Source of the DNA: Elmis aenea
Taxonomy: Eukaryota; Arthropoda; Insecta; Coleoptera; Elmidae
DNA: 64,000 nt
Assembly: GCA_947652605.1 (NCBI GenBank)
Contig: OX393582.1
Coordinates: 8,580,544-8,644,543, forward strand
Direction of reading: 5' to 3'
Under the pieces are notes generated by a model, which made no database searches, had not been told where the DNA came from, and saw only the letters and a list, made by a program, of their open reading frames with translations. A program made the translations under genes and the position numbers. Shown here one piece after another: positions 12,577 to 25,318 of this stretch; position 1 is the stretch's first letter; each line of letters opens with the position of its first letter.

Positions 12577-12972
12577 CCCTTTCAATACGACTTTGGCCAA
12601 TGAAGAAAATTATGTGTCATTGATAAAAATTTGTTGTTATATAGCTTCAAAATATGTGTATACAAAGTTTAAAACTTTTGGCTCATACTTTTTTAATAGA
12701 AGGGTTTGTGATGCATGTCCGAGCAGTATTGCACCCTTGGGATCAATTTGACTCAATAGGAATTAATGAAGACATACATGGCCTGGCAAAAGTCAACTAA
12801 GAAGAGCCACATGTACTCCTGATACAAATTAAAGTGATTCACGTGTAGTGTGAGCACAAAACTACTAAAAAAATCTCATCCCAGAGTATAATAAAGCAAC
12901 ATAACACCATTCAGAAGTTTTTAAACATCTTTTGGGACGTATAAATCTTGGTGGTATTGTAAGGTGTAAGGG
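12577..12972. mobile_element. TTAA-flanked piggyBac-like MITE
   Basis: TTAA at 12573-12576 is followed by CCCTTTCAATACGAC, and at the other side GTAAGGTGTAAGGG is followed by TTAA at 12973-12976. A TTAA target duplication and ends starting with CCC are hallmarks of the piggyBac superfamily. The terminal repeats are short and imperfect, so the call depends mainly on flanks and ends. The 396-bp interior is non-coding. Confidence 0.55.
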
Positions 12973-13013
12973 TTAAGCCAACAAAGTATTAAACATATTA
13001 TGATGTGTGCATA

Positions 13014-13056
13014 GTCCTACACCTAACAGTAGAAGGACTCATGACTAAATAAATAA
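13014..13056 (+). mobile_element. 43-bp LINE stub within 14-bp target-site duplications
   Basis: The 43 bases consist only of the last part of the LINE family seen at 905-1299 and 48255-49000 (cctacacctaacagtagaag, then gactcatgactaaata). They lie between two perfect copies of atgatgtgtgcata at 13000-13013 and 13057-13070. This is a complete target-primed insertion that was truncated almost at once. It fixes the true 3' end of the family, at the ctaaata repeat. Confidence 0.9.
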
Positions 13057-13070
13057 ATGATGTGTGCATA

Positions 13071-16000
13071 AAACATGATAAAATGAACAACTTAACACTT
13101 ATAAAATTTCGCCAAAAATTACTGTAATTTTGTTGTATCAAAAGGATGAACCCTTGCAGTACTAAGCTAAATTTCGAAACATATTACCAATGTGCCCATG
13201 CTAAGAATGCATTTTCTTTTTTAATGAAAATTATATGTTAATAAACCCAAAACATATTTTAAACACAAAAATATAACTTGTCCTTATTGTAAACGTAGTG
13301 GTTTTTCCAAGAACCATTTTTCTGGCAACTAAAATGTTTTCACTATTTAGCCACTTTCTTCTGATTCTATACAATTTTCAAATGATAATGCCTCCCAAAC
13401 ATATGGTATTTGTTTGCATTTGCTACAAATTATTGTGTTTTGTTTTTGTCTGCGGTGTGAATTTTGGTTGTTATACAGATTTGTCTGGGTTTTTTCCCTT
13501 GCAACGTTAATTTTAAACAGTGAGCTATTTTTGTTCATATCATTTACTTAAAATCAAAGAATAATTAGATTTTACCGAATTAATTCATAAAAACTAGCAA
13601 GTACAATTTATTAGTAACAAAACCCATTAGTATTAATAAGAAAAAACATACAGATAATGTCGAAAAAATTATACAAATTCAATCAGTGAGTATAAAATGA
13701 CCCCCTTTGGTATTCAGAGGGTTAACTTGTATATTTTTTTAATTTTGAAGAGAGAAAACAGTATTAATCAATGATAATTTTTAAATATCTCATTGTTTTT
13801 TTTACACGTACCTAAAGCTAATCATCTATACACTATTTCAATAATTTATTAATAACAATACGTTTAATTTAAAGTCACTTATAAGATAAAAGTCATTTTT
13901 ATTTATAGTTATTTGTGTAAATAATGTTAATTTATAAAGTTTTGTTATAACCTTAATCATTTTCATTAAAAGTTAGAAGGAAGCAAAAACTGAAATTGGG
14001 TTGTTTATAATTCTATTCAAGAATAGTGCTTTTCACAAAACTTTTACTTACAAAAATGTAACAATAGGTTTTCAATTTTATTTAGACGCCCTTTCAGATA
14101 ATTATCGGAGTAGATAGCATTTTTGTGTGTGTCTTTATAAGTGTTATTCGAAATCAAATGTTTCATTTAAATTAGCAATGCGCAATCGGCTGATTATCGG
14201 CGTTCATATTTGATTAATTAGGATACATGATTATTGCATTTATGTTTTTTTAGTGAGTTAATTTTGGTTTTAGTCCTGAAATACGTAATATTCATGAAAC
14301 AGTTAAACAAAATACTTAAAGCTGATTTTCAAGGAAAAGGTTCTGTCTTGAAAAGTGAGCTTTCCAAACGGTTTCTGCTTATTTAAAGTAATCTATAAGT
14401 TATGTATGTTACTATCAAAATCTTCAGTTCGTTTTAATATGATTTTCAAATTAATAAATAATAGCCATATAAGCAGACACCAAGATTTAGAATAATATAG
14501 GAAAAGTAAAACTATTTACTTCTAGTATTTCAATCTAATCTATTGGCATAGTTTATTTTACTGTAAACAAATTAATCGGTCAAAACTGCTTGATTTATTT
14601 CTAACCGATTTAAATTATTTATTTTAAACCAATGGACTTTAAATGCGATTTTTTTTTCTCATACACATTGTCTTCTAATTTTTTTTTTTTTTACAAAAAA
14701 CAAAGTATTTATAATCCGAAAGACGTTAAGATGATGCCCAAAGTTGTCGTACAGCTGTTGTTTTTATTAAAATTCCTGTACAATAATCAAGTGGTCATAC
14801 TTTCTGCGATATTTCTATTGTGGTTTAAATGTATCAATGACTTCGGTACATCTTCGAAGAATGCCAAGCCAGAACATCTCACCGCAACTACAAACATTGC
14901 TACTGGGAGAGCAATAACCCCAATTTAAATCCACAGAATTTTAGTGCAAAATTAACCGTTCTCGCCACATAACCTTTTTTTTTTGCGCTCGCATTACTCT
15001 TGCACAATTTTCATCGTCCATGAATTGCTAAACAGTCAATGAAACCAGTGCAAATAAACTTTATTGAACAATCATCTATCAAAATTCTATTAGACCTGTC
15101 ACTCGATAGAAGGCGGCTCAGATTAAATCTGGCTAAACCTATTTTAAATAAATATTACCGTCAGCCTTAAGAACTTCGCGTGTTGAACATTAGTGAAGGT
15201 GTCTTTGGTATACGCATTTAATGCCTCACACGCACAGCGGTACTCAAAGATTTCACTGCCCCAGAGATTTAACCTATTAACTAACATGTAATTCGAACGT
15301 ACTACTGTATAATTAGAAAATCCGTTTTTAGACAGTTATGCCTCCTAAATGGAGTATTAAATTAGATTTACATACCTATATGAGGAACAAGGTAGTGCCA
15401 CAAACAAGTGAAATCAATTTGTTGCGGCAAGTTTTTTTTTAAACAACTGAATAACGAGTGGAAATTTTAATGGTAGTGATAATGCATGTATGGTAATTTA
15501 ATTAATATGTTACTTTTAAATAACATATCTTTCAGGATAACAAGACACGCAATGCTTAAGTAACGTTTCGCAGCTGCAAATACCTGAAATAACAAAAACA
15601 GAAGATGTAAGCAAAAAATATTTTTACAGCATCATCAACAGCATGAGATATAGTAATTTTAAACATCAACCGGTACCTGTTACTATCAAGTTACAGGAAT
15701 GTTTAACATATGGACCGTTTACTATGGAAGTGGTTTAAGTACATTTTTGGAAAAAATTGAGATGACAAATTTTTCACATACAATTCTGTGTTTTGTTTTT
15801 GGTAGACAACTTACAGTTAAAATTTTAAAATATCCACAGGGTTTGACTAATTCAACTTCGTTATTAGATAATGGCATTGCGTAATTATTTATAATAAAAA
15901 AGGTTTAAATCCATTTCTAGTAGTCTAATTAAACACCTGATAAGCTAACGTGTAGAATTGTGCCGTTTACAAATAAATTCGCTATGAATTTATAAAAAAA

Positions 16001-16354
16001 TAGTATACTTAGACGTAATTGCTTAATGTAATTTGCAAAAAGTAAGTACATAGGTATAAGATTAAACTATAGTAATTTGTTCTTGTTTTTAGTTATAAAT
16101 AAAACCGACCCAAAATATAGCGGAAATTAAGTTAGATACTTAGGTACTATTCAATAATTATGAAAACGGTGTTAGTGGACTAAAATCAAAAATATTGATT
16201 CAGGGATGTGTAAAAAAATGGTTTGCCTATTTTTTTTTTAATAATTAGTATTTACTAAAACTAGTCATAACTTGACTAACCAAAAGTTTCATTTTGATCA
16301 TATCAACCTAAATATTACATAGATATGTATTAAAGGGTGCCAGTGGCTCATCTT
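13071..16354. other. No gene or identified element
   Basis: A long AT-rich stretch. The open frame at 14632-14928 (98 codons, hydrophobic, T-rich origin) has no domain and looks accidental. A denser patch at about 15060-15340 is unique-looking and could be regulatory, but nothing specific can be named. A phrase ending agagggttaac at about 13727 resembles a piggyBac-type right end without a visible partner. Confidence 0.5.
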
Positions 16355-17132
16355 ACAAGCGAACTCCACTTGGTGGTACTAAAATCGGTTGATGGGTTTA
16401 AGATTTTTCGAAAGAAGATCGTGAATAAAGAAGAGTACCAACTTTTTTGGCTCACTAAACTTAAAACTTACCGTTGAAACTTTATTTTTATTTTTGAAAA
16501 ATTGCAGGAAATAGGTTAAACTGTTAAAGGTATTTGAAGTGAACATTAACCTGTAAATAATTATTGTTAAATCATAATGCTTTTATGTTTTATAAACAAG
16601 ATCCAAGTTTCCTCTTTAAAAGTAGGAATTCCTAAATAACAATCATTTTTTCAATTTTTTTGGCGCCAAATCAAAATTTAAGAGAGCTGCAATACCAGGT
16701 GTAAATGAACTCTGGCTATTTGAGGTTATAAAATTTAACCAAAATGATGTTACTGTAATCAAAATTGCTTCCTTTTCCCAAAATTGTAAAAATGTACTGG
16801 ATGTTCCATTTACAATAACAAAGTTGGGGTCAATTGTGTGCATGTGCTCAAAAAATCCGATTTTTCACACATATCATGTGTCTTAAATGTTACTCCTATT
16901 ATCCAAAATCAAAACTAAAGAAAAAAGAGGGTGTACCAGAGTTCATTTACACCTGGTATTTAATCTACTTCGTGCAATTTTTGAAAATAAAAATTGAGTT
17001 TCAACGGTAAGTTTTGAGTTTCTGGGGCCAAAAAAGTAAGTTCTCTTCTTCATTCACGATCTTCTTTCAGAAAATCTTAGTCTCATTAACCGACTTTAGT
17101 ACCACCAAGTGAGGTTCCCTTGTTAGTTTTCT
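16355..17132. mobile_element. Foldback element with ~170-bp arms
   Basis: The left arm (about 16355-16530) and right arm (about 16965-17132) are inverted copies. Matching blocks include cacttggtggtacta, aagaagatcgtgaat, taccgttgaaactt and tttgaaaaattgca, with scattered differences. The centre is occupied by a second inverted-repeat element (16691-16960). Termini are blurred and no target duplication could be fixed. No coding content is seen. Superfamily is unassigned. Confidence 0.75.
16691..16960. mobile_element. Nested 270-bp MITE with 25-bp terminal inverted repeats
   Basis: The ends aataccaggtgtaaatgaac and gttcatttacacctggtatt are exact reverse complements, and the repeat extends to 25 bp. 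The element sits between the arms of the 16355-17132 foldback. The right half matches the copy at 7925-8272 in reverse orientation. The interior open frame on the minus strand is short and not conserved. Confidence 0.8.
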
Positions 17133-18889
17133 TTATACTATTAATTCACTTGTGTGATTTACACTACTCTGCTTTGCACTGCAAAGTTATTTCACTGCAC
17201 TAATTCAAAATGTTTTACTCATTTTAGTCTTCTTCTAATTTCCACATTATTCAGGAGCTATAGGGCTTCAGGATTGGCATGGCGAAATAACCTTTTCTCA
17301 TATTTTGCTACATATTTCTTGATTTCTTCGATTACAGTAGGGACTAGGGACATTTAGATTATTGTATCGTATATACCAAGTATCGTATATAGTTTTATAC
17401 CAAGAGACATTCACGATATTTCTAATTACTTTCTTTTAATATTTTTGAATAATGGTAACATTGCTTTGTTTTCGCAACCCATCTTCGTTATAAAAAATAT
17501 TGGGTTCGTAAGGAAAAGATAACACTATAACTTTCTTGTTCTTATCTCTTAACTGTTCCAAAATTACCGCCGTCTACCTTCAAAGTCTACTCGAAAATAT
17601 TAAGTTGCTCTAATATTTAACAATAAAATCGCGATATCTCGAAAAATATCAGTTTTAGGTATAAAACATGGTTAATGTTAATAATAATAAGCAGACCCTT
17701 TAGTATCTCGAAACAAACAACGGATATACAGCACTTTTGTAATTAATCCTAGTAATAAAATTAAGATTAGAAACTAAACAGCAAAAATTGAAATGAAATC
17801 TCTTATATTTTCCAAACAATTAAAAATAAACACTTAAAAACTACATTACATTTTAACTAATATAATTGTAAACTAAATCGTTCCAAAATTATTGTTAGTG
17901 GGTTGCAAAACTTTTGTAAAATTTTTATCTTGGAACCACAGTTTTCAATTAATGAAGGCGATCGGTTAGAAATTTCCTGTTTGTAATTATTACCCAGAAA
18001 TGTAACTAGGAAAAGTTGTTATCACGCGGTTAAGCAGGAATCTGCCCCAAGGTATACAAAATAAACGCAGTTACACAAACTTTTTAAAAGCAAACACACA
18101 CTACTGCTAGGTAAGTACTTAAGAAAAACAAGCAACAGGCGGTTCAGGAAATTTACAGCAAGGAATATGAGTTTTAAAAGGGTTACAAACATACATCGTT
18201 CAAGAGTTCCACCTTTTCAGTTAATACAATTTTTAAAAAATATATTTGTGACTTTTTGAGTAACATTTTGTTCCCTATCTTTGCTCGTTATTAGTATTTA
18301 AAAAAAAAAAACTATAAGAGCTACAAAATTGGGAAAACACTATAATAAAGTGAAAAAAAAAACACTTCATATTCGCTGCATTGTAGAAGAGTTTTCGAAT
18401 ATAAATATACAAACGGGTCACAATTTAATGCAATTTTTTAAATTTTCTTTACACTTAAGAATGTGGTATTCAAATTTTTTACGAAAAAATAGAGAAAGCT
18501 AGTCACTTGTCAAAAAGTGCCAAAAATTACAAAAAAAATTGACTTGGCCTCAAAATTTTTCAGTATGAATAAATCCAAACTTAGTGTGTTCTAAATTCGA
18601 ACTTTACATAAGAATTTCGCGAATCCTAAGCGCCAAGGCAATCAAATTTAGATAGCATTGCATAATTTGGTTCTAAATTCAAACTTTTGTGAGAACTTTC
18701 AAAGTGCTCTTGATTCAAAAGTCATTTAGGAAAACTAAAACCAATATGATTTTTCTGTTTCTTTCGCAATTAAAGGTATTAAATAACTTTATTTTTTGAA
18801 GTTTTAATGACACCGAAAAACTTTCTTAAAGCAATTTTAATTTCTCCAGACGTTTATCTAGATTATTTTGTATCAAAAATTTCTTCTTA
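17133..18889. other. No gene or identified element
   Basis: AT-rich, low-information sequence with poly(A) and poly(T) tracts. No coding region or RNA gene is supported. Confidence 0.5.
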
Positions 18890-18897
18890 TTTTGAAC

Positions 18898-20143
18898 CAG
18901 GGTGGATAAAAATCATGATTTTTTTAAAAAAATCAAAAAAATCGATTTATTTGATTTAAATCAGATTTTTTTGATTTAAATCAGATTTTTTTGATTTTAA
19001 TCAAATCTACCATATTATCGAATTTAGTGACATATTCACATGCTATTTCTGTTTTGTGCTAATATATTTAATAACCAATATATTAAATTCATTGGAGAAT
19101 TTTTGTCAAAATGAAAAATTAAATATAATGATTAAGAATTTTGAAAAAATCAGTGCTAAATGGTGATGTTTAATTAATTATATACAGGGTGTCATTAGTG
19201 CGGGATCGGTCGATTGTGGATAAACGGTTTGAGATATGAAGTTGATTCAAATGCTATTTTATACAGTTTTTTTTTAAACACACAATAAAAATATTTTCAA
19301 ATATACAGGGTGAGTCACCTTTCTGGAACTAATAGCAACTTTTATATTTCAAATACAACACCCAATTTTTTATTTAATATTTTTGACCGCCTTAATTTTA
19401 GCTTTGCATCAATATAAAATACTACAGGTTTTTATACGGCGTTGTAAAAAAAAATAATTTTCTAAATTATTCAAGGTTTTAAGTCTTTATTTAACAAGTT
19501 CTCCTAAAGTTATTTTGAAGTACAGCGTTGTAATTTGGTATGGACATGCAGAAAAAATTTCTCTGTTCCCCCGATATGAAAAAATTTGAATCACACATAC
19601 AGGGGTGTTTATAAATAGGTCGCAACTTCCATGATTTTCAGAAGCTCGTAACTCGATTTTTTCAAATGCAAACCCCTGTATTTTTTTATGTCATCGAATT
19701 CGTCTTTAAAAGAGCTTCATATTTTGTGTAGTATGTCCTATACCCAAAACTCATACTTTTCGAGATATTCGACATTTTTCTTCAAATCGTTATTGAAGCA
19801 ATAGAGTGCCGTGGAAATTGAAAAAACTGACTGTTCACTTCGCTAACGTCAAAAACTTGCATTTATTTGTTGAATTATTGCATTTCCGCAATTAATATTA
19901 CTTTGCAAGAGCAAATTGATATGGTTTATTCACCATTTCGTGTATTTAATTACTAATATGTAGTAATTCAATTTTGTTTTATTATAAATATTATATTGTA
20001 CTCATATAATCTGTGATTTAAATTGATAATTTTTTTTTAAAATCACTTGATTTAAATCAATGATTTTTTTAAAAAAATCAATTGATTTAAATCATGATTT
20101 AAATCGTGATTTAAATCAATTGATTTAAATCTGCTTAACCCTG
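18898..20143. mobile_element. Non-autonomous hAT element with 8-bp target duplication
   Basis: The element begins CAGGGTGGATAAAAATC and ends ...AATCTGCTTAACCCTG. Both ends are flanked by the perfect octamer TTTTGAAC (18890-18897 and 20144-20151). An 8-bp duplication and CAGGG/CCCTG ends identify the hAT superfamily. Subterminal regions are built from alternating gatttaaatc and gattttttt blocks, typical of short binding repeats near hAT ends. No transposase is encoded. The interior from about 19185 to 19860 is a decayed piece of another element (listed separately). Confidence 0.9.
19185..19860 (+). mobile_element. Decayed single arm of the foldback family seen at 24127-26370
   Basis: Three motif starts occur in order: CAGGGTGTCATTAGTGCGGG at 19185, CAGGGTGAGTCACC at 19307 and CAGGGGTGTTTATAAATAGG at about 19610. 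The arm at 24127 has the same order and spacing: CAGGGTGCGCCATTAGTGCG, then CAGGGGGTTTCATAAAAG 125 bases on, then CAAGGTGTTTCTTATAGATG about 297 bases further. Intervals are therefore 122 and 303 here against 125 and 297 there. It lies inside the hAT element and has no inverted partner. Confidence 0.65.
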
Positions 20144-20151
20144 TTTTGAAC

Positions 20152-22703
20152 TACGATAAACTTTGTTATTTCTTAGGGCGTCATATTGGATATAAAAATT
20201 ATATAAACAATGAAATAACACACCATATTATTATCTATATTATTAAGGAAATAACAAGGAGAATCATAACAGTTTTCACTTAGGAATAAATTTAAAATTT
20301 AGCACTAAATTACAGAACTTTGCTTTAATTTAGCAAACTTCTTGACTATAGAATTTAAGACAGTCTGTACAGAAGCAGCTAATGTACGATAGAATTCTTT
20401 AGTTAGTGTTCTGATCAAGAAGCTCGAATATAGACGCCTGAGGCCTCAAACGTTACCAATTTTCGTCACGCCACGACCCTGTGGTTTCCAATATGCAACA
20501 CAAACACCAAGTTACGCCATTTAAAAATGTTTCTATTTAGTGAGCGATTGAATTCAAGCACCCAATTTCTATCACCACCTGTAATTGTTATCTCAATTAA
20601 TTAAACCTTGATAGAAAGCTGAATTTTCTTATTATCAAGTTGTATTTGTACATAAATGTTAACAATCGGTTACAACTGTTCTTTGATTGTTGCTTGTTGA
20701 TCAAGTGAAGTAAATGGATGTATGTATGGTGATGATTGTTTAGAACTTCTGGATGAGTCATCGGAGCAGCACCGTGGGTCAATCAGTAGATCAGAAGCTG
20801 CCAAGTAGCAGCAAAAATGGGGTCAGCTCGACCACACCTTCTTAATTACAGTTGGAGCAACCATGATGCAACTATCAATATAAGACAATGCCGAACTGTA
20901 TTCCTATTGTGCCCTACCTACATCATATTTCACCAACAAACATTCAACAGGCATTCTATAAATATCTATCTATGCACTATTAATTTTTTGAGACTAGTTA
21001 TTGCACCAGTTACTAATAAATTCCTATAATTTAAAATCTGACACTTAACTAATGGCGGTGGAGGGTGCAAACCAGTTGCTAAAGTCGTATGCAATCGAGT
21101 TTTACCTAACGCGACGTTTAACGACTATGAACTTATTGTATTTCTAAAAGTGTATGTTTCGAAAACGACATTGTTATGGATTGTTCTGTGGTTTATGGAC
21201 AGCTTATAACAGTAATCAGAGTTACGACTACTTGCAAATAATCAAATCGGTGAATGGTTTAGCCCACAGGACATTTTCATAAACTTAATTTTCTGCTAAG
21301 CAAACTATTGGTGCTCTACACAAACAGAAGTAGTTATACAGTTTTAAATGTAGATTTCTACATCCAGAAGCAAGTAAGTTATTAAAACATAATAATAGTC
21401 GCGCACCGTTGGTTAAATTAAAGTAAGTATTGGAAATTTTGCTGTAGGATAGATAGTATTGGGTTTTATATAAATATCTACTTGCTTTTTACAGTAATTA
21501 AAAATACTACGCAATAGAATTTTATAGAGGCGTTCCACCAGTGGTGCAACCAGGAATTTAGAATGGGGGATGCAGCAAAATCTTTAGACATTTTGGCGAA
21601 ACATAGATACTTAACGTCATCAATTTAATACATAGCTTCAAAACTGATTGTCGCCTGATATGTCTTTTTAGTTGCTGTTAATTGTCTTTTGGTGGTCCAA
21701 ATCTGCGTATCAGTAGAAGTAATTGGAAGAACCTGTATCTAAATAACCCTCTTAAAAACGAAGTGTAAAAAAGGAAAATTTAAAAATTCTATTTACTTTA
21801 TATCCTTTTGCAATTGGTCAAAAAATTTATTGCAACACAAAATGTTGTATTTTTTAAAATTTGAACTAAATACTAACTATGTATTAACTTTGTACATGAT
21901 ATACACCAACATTAAAAAAGTCAACTTAAATGTCTTTAAAATTTGATTGCAGGGTAAAATGCTAATACAGTTTAGTTTATAACGTAATCCGATCTCTTTC
22001 GATCAATTAGCAGTTAAAATGTTTGATAAGGTTATAGCCAAATGTTAGCCACTGAGCGATATATGCAATATATCCTTTTATTTATTTAACAATGACATTG
22101 TAAAGAACTACAGTTAATGAGTTCGCTTTTTAAACGACTGCAAAAAGTTGCCTTTTATATCAATTTAGAAACATTTACTGTCAATTTCTTGTTCTCGATC
22201 GCAACATGAAGCAAAAGTTAACCGTTACAATTTTTTTGTAATATTGTGGTCAACAAATGCAAGATTTCTTCGAGCTGACCTAGAGTTAGACATTGATCCA
22301 ATTGATGGCGAATTTAATATCGAAAAAATTGCATTGTACTGCGACCAATGAAAGTTTGCATAACGATTCGCGAAATTTTGTTAGGTAATTTGTACACTTG
22401 TACTTTAGATTACTTCTAGGTAAAAACTGTTATCGCGCTATTGTCTTAATACCTTAAATGTTTATAATTTTATATTGATGTTTCTAAATTTACAGTTTCA
22501 TAACAATTTATTTAAGTTTTCACTTTTTAGAGAAGTTAACAATATGGAATATTTGCCTGGTGGAAAAATAAGAATGCCAAACATTTGTGTAAAAAGAAAC
22601 ATATTTAACTACACTAAAATAGAGTTTGCCCTACCAACATTTTGAAGCTGTCCTAAATTTTTTTCCTCCCAAATTACAATGAAAAATTTAGTTTAATGTC
22701 GAG
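20152..22703. other. No gene or identified element
   Basis: No coding exon, RNA gene or matched repeat ends found. The patch around 20390-20900 is of higher complexity and could be functional non-coding DNA, but nothing in it is diagnostic. Confidence 0.5.
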
Positions 22704-23613
22704 CCTGTGCAACTTGTTACGCCAAAGGGCTTATTGCAAATTTTATGAAATCGTAATAGGCCGCACAACATTCTAGTGGATATGCAGATTCTTCCCAGTG
22801 TGATGTGTCCGGAACAGTTTTGAAACAGATTTTTTTTGCGCATAAATTTTCAATATGAACAGCGCAGAAAGATACAAAGAATTACCTAAAAATTCGGTTA
22901 TACATTTCTTAGAAGCGTACTTATTAATTCGAAGCGATTTCCTCATTTTTTATTTCTTAATCAGTTTTTAATACAAAATGGAGATTCTCAGCTTTTGTGG
23001 TTCCTTGCATCCTTACTAAATCTAATAATTCTTTAGTAACATTTAACTTTATATCTGCTCTACGAAACAAATTACAAGGTGAGCAGTATTAGATACATCC
23101 GTTGATTCATCAAGACAAAGACAATAAGATAAAAAGTTGTTAGCAGTATATTTAAGAGTTAATATTACGTTTTCTGTCATTTCATCAATTTGTCTTACAC
23201 AGTAAATCTAAATAAAATAATATAAGAAAATAGCTTTTGTTCATCGCAAATAAAGTTCACAGCCATTTGTATACATTCTTTTACTAAACTACAATCAGAT
23301 AATGGTTTCAGATGTTTAGTTGAAATATTAAAAATTTTATTTATAACTTGCTATTGTTGTGGGGTCTTGTTGTTTATGCGCATTTTTGAATAAGTTTTGT
23401 TGTCTCGCTAAGTCCTCTTTCATTTCCATTATTCTTTCTCTTCTTAAATCCCCTGTTAATGTCTCATATTTTTTTAACACTTTTTAACATGTAATGACCC
23501 TTAATGTTATCTCTTTAAAAACAGAGATGCTTGTAATATACAACTATTGGGCCGCGGTTCGCATAAAAATGTTAGAGGGGTCGTTTGCGGCCCTGCCGGG
23601 CCGGTTGCACAGG
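22704..23613 (-). mobile_element. Decayed hAT element, transposase remnant
   Basis: On the minus strand the decayed reading includes ETLTGDLRRERIMEMKEDLA (about 23470-23410), KHLKPLSDCSLVKEC with ICDEQKLFSY (about 23320-23225), then NFLSYCLCLDESTDVSNTAH (about 23140-23080) and EELLDLVRMQGTT. The DESTDV segment is the block around the first catalytic Asp of hAT transposases of the ZBED5/GTF2IRD2-like branch. Several frameshifts separate these blocks, and the N-terminal zinc-finger part is absent. The ends share cctgtgcaac (22704 and, inverted, 23604-23613), with a GC-rich subterminal stretch at 23550-23613. No 8-bp duplication is visible. Confidence 0.75.
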
Positions 23614-24124
23614 CGTGTTCTATGTTATGACATTTCATTTTAAAAAGAGGTTTTATATTAAGAAAACTATGAAAAATGTTAACCGATATTAGGTACCATT
23701 AAAAAGGGAAAATATATTCTTTGTAGCAAAGCCGACTATAGTATTAATTGTTTGCATAAGTACAAGTATATTATTTATCTCCGTACCCAGGCAAATTGAT
23801 GAAATTAAATGAAATAACTTAAATTTAAATTTCTCTCTAAGAACTTTTTTTTATCAGCTTTTTAAACGAAAACCTTTTAGATTTAAAATTCTGACCAATT
23901 TTATCTCTTTGACCATATTTGGTGAGTCTGTTCTTTTTAAGTCACAGTATCGTTAAGTTGTTCTTTATAACAGATAACATTTATTTCATTTAATTGACTT
24001 TGTGGTTTTTATTGTTTTGAAGTTGCTAATAGTAATCCTCGAATTGTGGAATTCTGGAAATTTGGAATTTAGGTGTGTAAATCCAATATACCTTGTAAAA
24101 GCAATAAAAAGTTGACCTAAAATA
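23614..24124. other. No gene or identified element
   Basis: About 510 bases of AT-rich DNA between the hAT remnant and the large foldback. Nothing is recognised. Confidence 0.5.
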
Positions 24125-24880
24125 TACAGGGTGCGCCATTAGTGCGATAAAGTCCATTATTGCCCTTAATGTCAACTTAATAAAAAAAAGTTTTTAATGA
24201 AACTTATAGTATTTCTACACATGCATATTTTAAAATTAGTTTCAAGTATACAGGGGGTTTCATAAAAGTGGGGCGTCACTAAAGGTATTTTTTTTTAATT
24301 GAACACCCAGTATATTTTTGCATAATCGAATTCAGCAAGAAAATCTCCATATGACAGTATTTTGTTTTTTTCATTTTTTTGCGACGTTGCCAATTTATCT
24401 TAAAAAATCTTTGAATTTCCAGAAAAACAGGGTACAATACTTGTCAAGAGCACAACGTTATGAGTAATAATTGGCAAACGATATTTTGCACATACAAAGT
24501 CAAAAGGTGTAGTCATAGTCTAAATACATCAAAATTAATTTATATTATACAAGGTGTTTCTTATAGATGTGCCAACTTCCCAATTTTCAAACATCAATAA
24601 CTTTATTTTTTTAAATGGAACACCCTGTATATTATACCGTCATTTTGTTGCATTTTTGTTTTTCTTCAACTTTTCTTAATACTTACCTATACCTAAAATG
24701 AATATTTTCTGAGATATTTACATTTTACTTATTCTTATAAGCGTTGTGTAGGAATTTCCTAGTTTTCTCGGAGTAGGCCCCGACTTTGACAATAGAAACA
24801 ATAATTTCTGTAGTAACAAATGTCAGAGTTAATTGCTGTCAATTGTTAAAACATAAATAAATGAGTATAACATATGCAAT

Positions 24881-25318
24881 ATGAATTTTCCAAAAAAGAA
24901 TTCATTGATACGGTCTATGTTCAGGGTGGCGTACTTTCGATGCCCATACAGGGGGGGTATTTCGGTAATTATCAGAGATAAAAAAAAAAACTATATTTCG
25001 AAAATTAAAAAAGATCAAAAATCTGTTTACGACAATAAATTCCTCTCGAAAAAAGAAATCGAGACTACGTATTTAGTTTTTTCTATCTCTTTCCAAAACC
25101 GCGTATTAAGAAGCATAGTAAATGCCCCTTGGTATGTTCGGAACAGCGACTTACACCGGGAACTCCAGGTAGAATCTGTCCAGGAAGAAATTAAAAAAGC
25201 TGCCAAAAGCCATGAGGAGAGGCTCCACAGACATTCCAACATTGAAGTGCTCCAACTTCTCGATAATCAACAACTAGTGCGTAGGCTCAAACGGATTAAA
25301 CCGTTTGAACTTGTGTAG
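24881..25318 (+). CDS. Chimeric open frame: element arm fused to jockey polyprotein C-terminus
   Basis: An uninterrupted 145-codon frame starts with ATG at 24881. The first ~67 residues are translation of foldback-arm sequence (Lys-rich, no domain). From about 25084 the frame is the C-terminal end of a jockey-type LINE polyprotein, shown by VNAPWYVRNSDLHRELQVE, then an EEIKKAAKSHEERL segment, LLDNQQLVRRLKR and a final KPFELV, which is the usual carboxy end of insect jockey proteins. The reverse transcriptase core is missing, so no enzyme activity is expected. Whether the frame is expressed is unknown; the fusion is most simply an accident of insertion. Confidence 0.6.
   Translation: MNFPKKNSLIRSMFRVAYFRCPYRGGISVIIRDKKKNYISKIKKDQKSVYDNKFLSKKEIETTYLVFSISFQNRVLRSIVNAPWYVRNSDLHRELQVESVQEEIKKAAKSHEERLHRHSNIEVLQLLDNQQLVRRLKRIKPFELV

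Noticed and set aside
14632..14928. 98-codon open frame on the plus strand
   Set aside because: Starts in T-tracts, is hydrophobic from poly(T), has no domain or neighbouring coding exons and no repeat relationship; looks accidental.
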